Shown here one piece after another: positions 12,001-21,706 of a stretch of DNA of 64,000 nucleotides. The notes below the pieces were generated by a model. That model did not search any database, was not told where the DNA came from, and saw only the letters and a program-made list of their open reading frames with translations. The translations under genes and the position numbers were made by a program. This DNA comes from Cryptomeria japonica. Its lineage: Eukaryota; Streptophyta; Pinopsida; Cupressales; Cupressaceae. The DNA is taken from the NCBI RefSeq assembly GCF_030272615.1, contig NC_081413.1:337932802-337996801 (forward strand), in the 5' to 3' direction. Each line of letters begins with the position of its first letter. Within the stretch, counting starts at the first letter, position 1.

Positions 12001-12884
12001 TTCTCCCATAATGAAATTTAATTAACTTTTCAACAAAAGTGAAAATCAATAATTTAACTCTTTTGTTTTTCTTTAAATCTAAAAAGCATTACAAGTAACT
12101 TAATATATTTTACTTTCTTCAATTGATTTAAATAAAGATGCTTTTCCAAAATAAAACAATTATAGATTTAAATCCAATAAATTAACCAGATAAGCTAAGT
12201 TCAAGATATAAAGGCATAATAATGTATAACTTGCTTATACCAACTATGAAATGATGACTTAAACTTAAATAAATAATCACACCCACTATGGCATGCAAAT
12301 CAAGAAAAAATACAAGAAGAATTGAAGGCCAAACAAAAGGAACGAACGACCGATTGACGACACTCACAAGAGTAGACTGAGGGTAAGAACTAGGGTCAAC
12401 AACTATCTCCTCCACTCCCATCGGACATATAAGGCACGCTCAGACTTGTGAAGCCAGGTGGAGACGATACCCCGTACCTACCCGGTACTTGTACCTGCAA
12501 TATCCTGCATCATCGAATCACACATGCATGTATATAAATATAGAGTACATGACACACACACCGATGAAGGAGAATCATGATGTTCCCTGTCTCACCAAAG
12601 CGAGTGAAGGAAAATCATCCCCTCGCATCCAATACAATCATAGACACGCAGCATCTATATGACACATCGCATAGATAAAGTAAAGTGTCAGTACAATGCA
12701 ATAATCCATAAATGCTACAATCACAAGTAGTGAAATACTGAAAATAACTCATACATCTCATATCCAGATAAACATGAAATAATATCCAAAATGTCTGAAT
12801 AATGTCTAGTAGAATGTATCAACTGAAAAGTAAACTGCAACCAAAATATCAGTCTAATAAGTCCGGTCGAGAAGGGGTACTACA
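9004..12884 (-). repeat. 5' LTR of the gypsy element (about 3.9 kb)
   Basis: It is bounded by TGTAATGCCCCGCC at 9004, beside the primer site, and by GGGTACTACA at 12884. The last ~560 bp repeat 3519-4081. The first ~3.3 kb have no visible counterpart at the left end. It contains an AT-rich tract (10490-10900) next to a short GC-rich island (10897-11010). Either the LTR is naturally very long and the left copy is truncated, or a nested insertion or rearrangement lies between 9004 and 12325. I see no coding sequence in it. Confidence 0.65.
10949..10964. repeat. Perfect 16-bp palindrome in a GC island
   Basis: GTAGCAGCGCTGCTAC is its own reverse complement. The arms extend with TATGAGG on the left and CCTCATA on the right after a short bulge. 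A degraded second copy (GTAGCAACACTGCTGC) follows about 33 bp downstream. The feature sits inside the long gypsy LTR. Confidence 0.8.
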
Positions 12885-15391
12885 TCTGAAGATTGAAAAT
12901 GAAATTTACCTCTCAGAAAATTTTGAGTCTGAGACTGCAAATTTGGGGGTATAGTTTATTTTATTTTATCCCGTGGGGGATTGTTGTTTTAATTAAAAAT
13001 TTTATCTGGTGGCTGCAGGGACCTGCGCTCGCGGTGGCTGCAGGGGCCTCTGCGCCCACTGTGGTGGCCGCAATTGGGGGGAGCTGCAGTGGCTTCCACC
13101 ACTCCCATGATGGGAGGTGGGCCCCGCAGGGTTTCCCCACCCCTTTTTTTAAAGTTGTTTTTAAAAAATATATATAAATAAAAAAAACTTATTTTAATGA
13201 AAGTTTATTTTAATGGTATTTTTATTATTATTTTAAATTATTAATTATTATTAATATATAGTTTATTAATGAGGGTTAATAGATATGTATTAATTAATAA
13301 TTAATTTGAAAGCGGTGTATTATTAAGTTATTTTTAATATATATACATTCTATTAATGGGGATTAATATAAATATATATTAATCGGTATTTAATTTGGAA
13401 TTGTGTATTAGTAAATTATTAATGGTTATATGTTATTATCCAGGGGTTAATAAACATGTAGTAGTTAATAATTATTTTGGGTAATTGGAAAATAGGAATA
13501 TTATATCATGGGGTATTTTGGAAACTTAAATAATATACTTTTGGAGATATTGGGAGTTAAATAAAGTATCGTTAGGAAAATTTGGCAAGTAAATGAAATT
13601 TTCATTTAGTAGAATAAATTGTTAATTTATATTTTTCTCTGAATTGGGAAATAGGCAAGATTGTACTAGTGCAATTGTGGTACTGAATTTACCTGGTAAT
13701 GGTGTTTGGTTTTCTGTTATTGTATTTTGAGAACTTAGACCATTTAGAAAACTTGTTCGACCATTTAGTGTTTAAATCAATATGGGAAAAGATTGCCCCT
13801 ACTGGTTAATACCTATGCAAGTTTAATTTTTATATTCACTTTTGCTTAAGTAACGACAAGACTTGATATGTTTGTTTGGACCCTGTCGTCTGGTTGATTC
13901 GTGGTTGGCCATAGTTGGTCAGGCCCCTAGTTAGAGTACCTTCAGGCAATGGACCCTTGTATTTTCTTTTAATATGTCCAATTGGATCCATTTCTAAGTA
14001 GGGATCATCTATGTATTTATTGACCGATGTGGTTGTTTGTATATTGGTTATGTACGCCTTGATGGCACGATTGTAAATAATGTGAACCTTTTGTATCCTT
14101 AACTTATTTAATTATCAGAGGGGTCTTGCAGTTGAGTAGACCCAGAGATGTAGCCCTCTAGGGGTGAACTCCGAGATCATTTTGGTGTTATGTGATGCTT
14201 TTGTTCTTATGTTTCATGGATAGTGCTAGCATGTATGGATGGCACTTTGATAGAATGTGTAAGTGGATTGGATGAGATTTATCGTAATGCATGTATGCAG
14301 TCGTCTCTTAAATGCAATAAATTGGATCATGAAAGGATGTAGATTTGAATAATAGAATGTAATTTATTTCAGTTATTGATAATGCAATTAAGTATGCATG
14401 GAAAGATCTCACTAGACTATGAAGAAATTAAAGCATGTAATGAAATTAAATGCATGGTATATGGTTAAGGAAAAGTTTGAACGAAATGATTAGATAACCA
14501 TTGTTGGATGAACTCGTCATATTACCTAAGTTGTAACTATAATGGATGATCTCATTTGGTTATTCACATTTTATCCTTAATAAATGAACTCCATCATAAT
14601 AGCTATATTATAACTAAAATGGATGAACTCATTTAGTTATTTACATTTTAACCTTAATCAATGAACTTCATCTTATTAGCTATATTTTAACTATAATGGA
14701 TGAACTCATTTGGTTATTCACATTTTAACCTTAATCAATGAACTTCATCTTATTAGCTATATGTTAACTATAATGGATGAACTCATTTGGTTATTCACAT
14801 TTTATCCTTAATAAATGAACTCCATCATAATAGCTATATTATAACTAAAATGGATGAACTCATTTAGTTATTTACATTTTAATCTTAATAAATGAACTTC
14901 ATCATATTAGCTTTATTTTAACTATAATGGATGTACTCGTCGCATTATCTAATTTTAACTCTGATGGATAAACTTCATTAAGTTACCTATATTTTAACTC
15001 TAATGGATGAACCTCTGCATGTTATCTATGTTTTAAATTTAATGGGTAAATTTCCTCATGTTAGCCTCATCTTCAACCTTAATGGATGAATGCGTCCTAT
15101 TATCTATAATTTTAATTTACTAAACAAATTATATCCATGTTTTAAGTAATAACATGTAATTAAGATACCCTACTTAATTGGATCAAATGTTGCGAGTTGA
15201 GTTAGGTGTTAAGTTACGTAATCACATTGGGAAACTCCTTAGGTTTGTTTATCCTTCCGCTATGTTATCTAAGCTTTAGATAACTCCAATGTATCTTAAT
15301 GTTGTGTCTTATTATTAAAAAATATATATTTTTGCACTCCATTTGTGTGTTTTAGCTTTATCTCTTCGAGGTTTCCTGGCCGGGCATTACA
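12885..15391 (+). repeat. LTR-like segment with TGTAATGCC-type terminus
   Basis: The end at 15391 reads TTTCCTGGCCGGGCATTACA, nearly the inverted form of the LTR terminus at 9004 (TGTAATGCCCCGCCAGAAAC). The segment has a GC-rich island (13010-13140) flanked by AT-rich DNA, like the LTR to its left but in the opposite orientation, and no coding sequence. I read it as a solo or partial LTR of a related gypsy family. The left boundary is unclear and no target duplication was found. Confidence 0.4.
14505..15125 (+). repeat. Tandem array with a 77-bp unit built of two ~38-bp halves
   Basis: The ATGGATGAACTC-type motif recurs at exact 77-bp steps (T before GG at 14543, 14620, 14697, 14774, 14851, 14928). 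The 77-bp unit consists of two related halves of about 38-39 bp, alternating TGGATGAACTCATTTGG and AATGAACTTCATCTTATTAG types. After 14928 the array continues as diverged single units of 37-40 bp. Confidence 0.93.
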
Positions 15392-15419
15392 CTATGCATA
15401 TGTATATACAATTTTCTCA

Positions 15420-15740
15420 ATTCATTTTTATCTCTATCTCTTGGCAGTGAGCCTTCGAGTAGTAAGCCGTTGTAATTCAAGTAGTGAGCCCTCTGACAAT
15501 GAGCCTTGTAATCTTATATAACTAGTAATACTATCGTGAGAGTTAACCTTCTCCGTGGTTTTTCCCATTTGGGTTTTGCACGTATAAAAATTTGGTGTCT
15601 CTCTTATGGTTGTGCATCTATTGCATTTCAACTATGTTGCATATATTTCTTTTGAGTTAAGGTTAGTTGATAATAAGATAAGTTTCAGAAGTTTAGTTTT
15701 TAATTTTCCTATAAGGGAATATTGATTCACCCCTACTCTC
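15420..15740 (+). repeat. Copia LTR 3' fragment
   Basis: It shares the layout of the other copia LTR ends in this window: a GCAGTGAGCC-type motif, CCGTGGTTTTTCCCATTTGG, then ATTGATTCACCCC and CTCTC. No primer site follows. It abuts directly the minus-strand RT fragment of element E, so it is a truncated remnant. Confidence 0.7.
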
Positions 15741-17804
15741 AATATTCCAGTATGTTCAACATAGAGTGCCCTTCAAATATTTGAATCTTTCCATAGCTTC
15801 TCATGACATTTTTAGGATTATATTGATATCTTGCAACCAAACACACTGCATGGATAATATCAGGTCTTGAAGCAGTCAAATATAGCATTCCTCCAACCAT
15901 AGACCTATAAAGAGTATGATCAACTTGAGGTGACTCATAATCCTTACTTAAACGAAAACCACTAACCATAGGGGTACTCACTAGTTAAGAATCCTTCATA
16001 TAATTGTTTTTCAACATCTCTTTAACATACTTAGCTTGAGAAATAAAAATATCATCATCCAGCTAAATGATTTTGGAGTCTATGGAAGAAATATAACTCA
16101 CCAATCATTGACATCTCAAATTTATTATGCATCTCTTCTACCAAAATCTTATGTATACCATCATCTACACCAAAAATTGTGTCATCAACATATATAACAA
16201 CTATCCAAAACTTATCTTCCTCAATCCTAATGTAAAGATTACTATAAACAGTACCTTCCTTGAAGCCTGACTAAAGTAAGTACTTATCCAAAATTGCATA
16301 CCAAGCTCTAGGGGCTTTCTTGAGACAATACAAAGCCTTTTTAAGTTCACACACCATTTCCAAATATTATAACAACTAAAAACTATTAGTTTTATCTATG
16401 TATATGTCTTCCTCTAGATCACCATTCAAGAAGGTTTATTTCACATCCTTTTGGTATACCTTGAAGTTATTATGAGCTGCAAAGTCAAAAAACATCCTGA
16501 TTGCTTCCATCCTAGCCACTAAATAAAAAGCATCCTCAAATTCAATCCCTTCCACTTATGTATAGAACTTGCAAACCAAACTTGCTTTGTTTCTTATCAA
16601 TTCTCCTTCCTCATTCAACTTCTTCTAGAACATCCACTTGGATCCTATGACATTCTTCTCTATAGGTCAAGGGACTAATTCTGATGACTAAAGATTCTCA
16701 ATCTAATTTATTTGTTCTTTGCTTGCTTTCAACCATCCTTCATCTCTGCTAGTAGTAGAAAAGGTCTTGGGATCTACCTTTGATAAGAGACAAATATTCA
16801 CTTGATCACTTGCCTTTACAATTCTTCTCCTATTTTGCACACCTCCATTCTTGTCACCAATAATTTAATATTCTAAATGATTCCTCTAAACATAACTTGG
16901 TGGAGTCTTAAGAGTATTCTTTGATGTTTTTTCCTCCTTATCTTTCTCTTCTTCTATACAGGGAGGTACTTGTATTTTGTAGTCCTCATATTCTTAAGTA
17001 GTCTAGCTCCAATCTTCATCTACTTAGACATTTGTACTTTTAACCATATTTCTTAATCTCTTGTTATATAATCTATAGGCCTTGCTTCTTGTTGAGTATC
17101 CAATAAAGATTCCTTCATCATTTCTTGAATCAAAATTTACCAGGTTTTATTCATCTCTTTAGATATAATTTTTTCTTCCTAAAATTTTGAAGTACTTGAT
17201 AGTAGGACCTCTTCGATACCATATCTCATAAGGGGTCTTAGAGTTTTTGACCCTCAATTGCTCTTTATTAAGAATATAGACACAAGTATGAACTACATCT
17301 TTCCATTATCCATCAGGTAGGTTAGCATCTTTTAACATTGTTCTTTCCATCTCTTGAACCATTCTATTATTTCTTTCTACTACCCCATTCTACTAAGGGG
17401 TCATAAGATCAAAGAAATATATTCTAATACTACGATCTTTACAAAATCTTTCAAACTCATTTGATATAAATTCACCTCCTTTATTAGACCTTTGAGATTT
17501 GATCTTGACATCTTCTTAATTCTCAAACATAGATTTACAAGCTTTAAACTTATCTAGGGCTTCTAATTTTTCTCTAAAAAATGTAACCCAAGTCATTCTA
17601 GAATAATTATTAATAAGAAACATAAATTACCTTTCACCATTGAATCATTTTGTCCTAGTAGGTCTATATAGATTAATGTGTATCAACTCGAAGTGTCATG
17701 TAGTAGAATACTCCTTGTCCTTGAAACTTGTCTTAGTCTACTTTTGAAGAATAACTACTTTCCTTGGAATAAATTTTTTTCTCAAACTTCTTTTTTATTG
17801 TTCT
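15739..17804 (-). pseudogene. Copia element E: integrase and reverse transcriptase half
   Basis: Minus-strand reading, heavily broken. Integrase core wording appears near 17700-17460 (HFELIHINLYRPTRTK, then GGEFISNEFERFC) and GVVERNNRMVQEMERTML near 17390-17320. The GYSTRSKAYRLYNKRL segment follows near 17080. The RT catalytic YVDD is read from about 16203-16181, and the ORF 15981-15739 is the RT/RNase H linker (LYRSMVGGMLYLTASRPDII). The RNase H domain and 3' LTR are absent at the left. E's gag is on the far side of the Tat-like insertion. Confidence 0.85.
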
Positions 17805-19466
17805 TGTAGCATCATAAATTGTACGCACTTGCTAAAGCAGTACAATTTCACACCTAGTTTAGCACCTGCCTTGACGTAGTTTGCATTTTGCATTGCATTT
17901 CTCCTTTAGCACTTAATTAATCAAATTAATTAGGTCTAAGGTCCTATTTCATCGTCCTCCACATCATAAAGTTGGGCCCTTTCATTAAAGTGTGCCCCCT
18001 TTCATTTTATTCCTCCAATACATCATTTAATCAAAAACCCTAATTAAGTCCTATTTTGAACTTGGGGGCTTGATTTCGGGGGTCAAAGCATCTCAAAATC
18101 ACCTGTAACTTCGAGATTCTCCCTAAAATCATCATATCTGACAGCCCTGAAAATTTGGTGAAAAGTTGTCAGGACCATGGCACCCAGAGTGCACACGGTC
18201 TCGGACATTTTTCTCAAAAATTTAGGAGCGCGATCCAATCATAAAATAAAGCTTAACCCCGAGAAATTGGCGGGATATGCAATCTCTAGGTCAGCCAAAA
18301 GTTGGAATTAAGACCTAGGGTTTCATACATAAGAGCTCTCTTTCTTCATTTGAAAGGATCCAGAATTTTGGTTTCAAGGGACCTTCTATGCAGCGAAAGA
18401 GCAGATCTTTGAAGACTTCAACAACATTCAACATCCGTCTATCAAGCATTTATCAATTTCATTCATCCATTTAGGGCTTGAAGGCATTGAAGAGCAATAA
18501 GGGATCACCGACTGAAGATTGGCTTGTACCCCCCCCCTTGGGGTTGGGTATGATTTCATGTTGTTTTCATGTCTTTGCATAAGTCTCATTATATCACTTG
18601 TATTCATGCTTTAGATCTCTTTACATCTTGATTTGGAGCATTTACATTATCATTTACAAGCAATTAGGGTTTACTTTCTAGGTTGCTCTAGTTTGCTTAC
18701 TTGCATTTTAGGATCTTGCACACACACAAGGTCTGCACACACACTACTTTTACAATACAACTTGGCTATTCGTGGAGGTGGAAATCACCAAAGCGGGGGT
18801 TTGACTAAGGCAAAACCCTATATAGCCACCCAAAACACCTTTTTAGACATAAGTGCAGATTTCAGGATTCAGACGACGCCGCAAGTTACAGATCCGAAAG
18901 AAGCAGACGGAGACCGAACCATACACGAAGTTTTAGAGCAAAAGACTAGGACAGGGGCATGGGGCACCCTGGTCCTGCCAGGACAGGGGCGCTAGGCACC
19001 CTGGTCCCTGGGACAGGGGCGCTGGGTGCCCTGGTCCTTCTGTCAGACAGCATTTCTGACAGTTTTCCAGGTTGCAAAATAGCAGTTTCAGGTGCAGTTT
19101 CAGGAACAGAATCAGGACAGTGGTGCCTGTGCCCCCATCCTGAACATTTTCACTTAGATTTAGACTCCAGGTATGCATTTGTATTCTTGTCTTGTCGTTG
19201 TGTTTGCAGCTTTCCATTGTTTAACTTCAATTCTGCAATTTTGTTATTAGTTCATACTTGCACTTTGAGGTTAGGAATTGAACTTGTATCATTTTATCTT
19301 TCAATTGCAACAAAGGAATAGAAACCCTAATAGGTAGCCCATGGCTCTCTCTTTCACAAAAAGAAGTAGCTAATTGTGTGATACCTCTAGGCTCTTTTGT
19401 ATTCCGCAATGTGTGTCAAAAGGTAGGATTAGGACATGTTAACCTAGTCTCGCTTTTTCCCCTACA
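17805..19466 (+). repeat. 5' LTR of the Tat-like element
   Basis: Starts TGTAGCATCATAAATTG and ends TTTTTCCCCTACA. It matches 28882-30530 along its whole length with scattered substitutions. It holds three ~30-bp tandem copies starting GGACAGGGGC (18949, 18981, 19011) and one GGACCATGGCACC motif at 18172. Each LTR also contains two overlapping 120-codon ORFs (18633-18995, 18959-19321), which I treat as chance. Confidence 0.92.
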
Positions 19467-19471
19467 TATTT

Positions 19472-19491
19472 TGGTGAACCCGACGTGAATC
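19472..19491 (+). other. Candidate primer binding site
   Basis: TGGTGAACCCGACGTGAATC starts five bases after the LTR end. It begins with TGG as expected for pairing with a tRNA CCA end. I could not assign the priming tRNA by eye; it is not the initiator-Met site used by the other elements here. Confidence 0.6.
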
Positions 19492-19639
19492 GAATTATTG
19501 ATTTCTCTTGCATTGCATTTGTTAGATCTAGATCTAGATTTAGTGTGTTTCATTTTCAAAAAAAAAAAGAAAAAAAAAGAGTGTGTTTCTTTGTTTCTTT
19601 GTAGTGTGTGTTTAAATTCTATGCAACTTTTATTTCAAA

Positions 19640-20989
19640 ATGTCAGATTTTTATTTGCAAGATGTTCATGTTTATGATGATGTATGCAATTATGTTGATT
19701 ATGAGTATATCCAAGATGAATTAGATGAAGCTTTAGATGATTTTTTGAATCCTAAAGATGCCAAACCTTCATTTTACCAAAGACTCATAAACCTTGTTAC
19801 TATGCCCTTTCGTTGTGATGAGAAAGATAAGTCGAATGGTTCCTCTCAAGGGTACATTCCTATCAACTCTTCCACTGAATCTAGTAACATGGTTGTTTTC
19901 AATAATCCCCTCTATGAGGAAATGTCTCCTTTTGAATCAAAGGATAAACCTTTTGATAGATATGATCATGCTTTGTTGGATGATTCTCTTGATGACTTTG
20001 TGGCTTTATCGAAATCTCTAAACAAGAACAAAACTTCTAAATTATTTAACATGATAAATCTGAATGAGCATAATAAGCCTCTCTTTGAAGTCCAAGGTGC
20101 TTGTCCTTCTCCCACCTTTCAAGTTCCTAAATCACCTCTCCTTACTGTCCAAGGGGGGTATGATTCCTTTCTTACTCCAAATAAACCTATCATCACTGTG
20201 CAAGGAAGAAAACCTATAAGTCCTTATAGTTACGCCAAGCAATTAACTAGAGAGAGTTATCATGTGGTTGCCCATACTTATCATACTAGAAATAGTAGGA
20301 AGCCTAATCCTCCTCCTGTTACTCCAGTTTCTCTTCCTAATCCTCAACCAATTCTTTCGCAAGCTCAACGTATTTCACAGGTTCTTGGCAAGGAATATGA
20401 TCTCATAGAACAACTTAAAGCTACCCCTGCTAAGATATCCCTTTGGGATTTGATTCAAACTTCTTCTACTCATCACGTAATGTTACAAGATGCCTTGAAA
20501 GATTTGAATGTTCCCCCACTGAATACATCTAGTAATATAGTGTCTTTGGTTAACTCTGTGATGAATCCTAAAGCTCAAATTGTGTTTACTCAAGATGAGT
20601 TGCCTACTAGTGAAATTCAACATCAATATGATCCCTTGATGATTGTGGTTATCATAAATGATACTGCTATAAGACGAACACTAGTAGATAATGGCTTTGG
20701 CCTTAATGTGTGTAGCATTAATCTATTGCATAAGATGAATGTGGATACATCCCTCATTGAGCCTGACTCTCATCCCATTCGAGGCTTTGACAATGTGGCT
20801 AAGACTTCATTAGGTATTATCACCTTACCCCTCATAGTGGGGCTTGTTACTTTGCCTACTCCTATCCATGTTATGTCGGGAAATCTAACATACAATTTTC
20901 TATTAGGGAGACCTTGGATTCATAGTATGCAAGCTGTCCCCTCTACATTGCATAGACAAGTTAAATATATTTATAACAATAAGACATAG
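19640..20989 (+). pseudogene. Tat-like first ORF with aspartic-protease-like domain
   Basis: 449 codons from the ATG at 19640 to a TAG at 20987. The C-terminal ~120 residues form a retroviral-type protease region: RRTLVDNGFGLNVCSINLL (DNG in place of DSG), then NFLLGRPWIHSMQAVPSTLH, which matches the LLGRPWIH motif of Tat proteases. The N-terminal two-thirds is acidic and Ser/Pro-rich, shows no capsid or zinc-knuckle motif, and has three spaced copies of a V-Q-G motif (EVQGAC, TVQGGY, TVQGRK). It shares its frame with the next ORF, so the TAG may have split a longer polyprotein. Confidence 0.78.
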
Positions 20990-20992
20990 ACC

Positions 20993-21664
20993 TTGATAGG
21001 TGATACTAATTTCCAAGCTTGTTTGCAAACATCTACTTCCAAAGGGGGTTTTTCTAAGCCTTCCTCGTCTAGTGATGACTCTTCAAACAAGATACCTATC
21101 GATGAATCCTCTCTCTCTGATGATCAAAATTCTTTGGATGAGTCTGGAGCTCCTGAAGAAGATTCTTCTCGACTTGAATCTACACATAAGAAGGATTTTG
21201 ATCCTGAGAAGGTTCTCGCAGAAGACGATTGGGGATCTCTTGATTTTAATCCCACCTTTGTAGGTGAATATAAGGTTCCTTCTAGAGAGATTAAAGTTGA
21301 AAAGAAGGAAGAAGCTAAAAATCAATCAATCTTACCTGAACCTATGAGCAATAATTTTGTGGCCGCTTCTCAAACTTCTTCTCCTCACACCTCTAATTTT
21401 GAAGAGCTTGATTCTTTGTCTTATGAAAAACCACCTTCTCTTTCTGAAATGGCTGATCGTTATGGTCGTGGTTTTCATATTCTAGCTAAGCATGGGTATC
21501 ATGGAAATGGCTGTGGCGCTCACGAACAAGGAATAAAGGTTCCTCTAAAGAATAATCTTTATGATATGATCTTTGGACTTGGTTATAATCCCTACAAGCG
21601 CACTAAAGCTTCTAAGAGACCATGTATTAGCGTTAATGTCATTTCTACATCTCTACCAATGTGA
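20993..21664 (+). pseudogene. Linker ORF with a G-patch-like segment
   Basis: 223 codons in the same frame as the protease ORF, ended by a TGA at 21662. The first ~140 residues are Ser/Asp/Glu-rich. Near the C-terminus is GRGFHILAKHGYHGNGCGAH followed by EQGIKVPL, then IFGLGYNPYKRTKASK. Glycine spacing and the QG..VP ending fit the G-patch, a nucleic-acid-binding module that some retroviruses carry next to protease. Its place between protease and RT fits that role. Assignment is by motif only. Confidence 0.6.
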
Positions 21665-21706
21665 CACCCTGAGTATATTGATGGGGATCCTTCATGTGCC
21701 TATGCT

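Larger units (their letters stand above)
3519..12884 (-). mobile_element. Ty3/gypsy chromovirus-like retrotransposon, minus strand
   Basis: Read on the minus strand the order is: 5' LTR (12884 to 9004), initiator-Met primer site (9001-8990), gag (from 8853), zinc knuckle, protease, RT, RNase H, H2C2 zinc finger, integrase, chromodomain-like tail (to 4142), polypurine tract (4095-4084) and 3' LTR (ending at 4081 in plus coordinates). The order PR-RT-RH-INT with a C-terminal chromodomain-like tail is that of Ty3/gypsy chromoviruses; the tail wording resembles the Tekay/Reina group. All pol pieces from 7595 to about 4310 lie in one minus-strand frame interrupted by stops, so decay was mostly by point mutation. 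The 5' part of the left LTR is missing or unrecognisable. Confidence 0.88.

Noticed and set aside
17790-17804. Target-site duplication for the Tat-like element
   Set aside because: GTTCT on the left does not match CAGTT on the right; no reliable duplication could be claimed.
18633-19321. Two overlapping 120-codon ORFs in each LTR of the Tat-like element (also 29704-30392)
   Set aside because: They are present in both LTRs only because the LTRs are duplicates; composition is low-complexity and no domain is visible.
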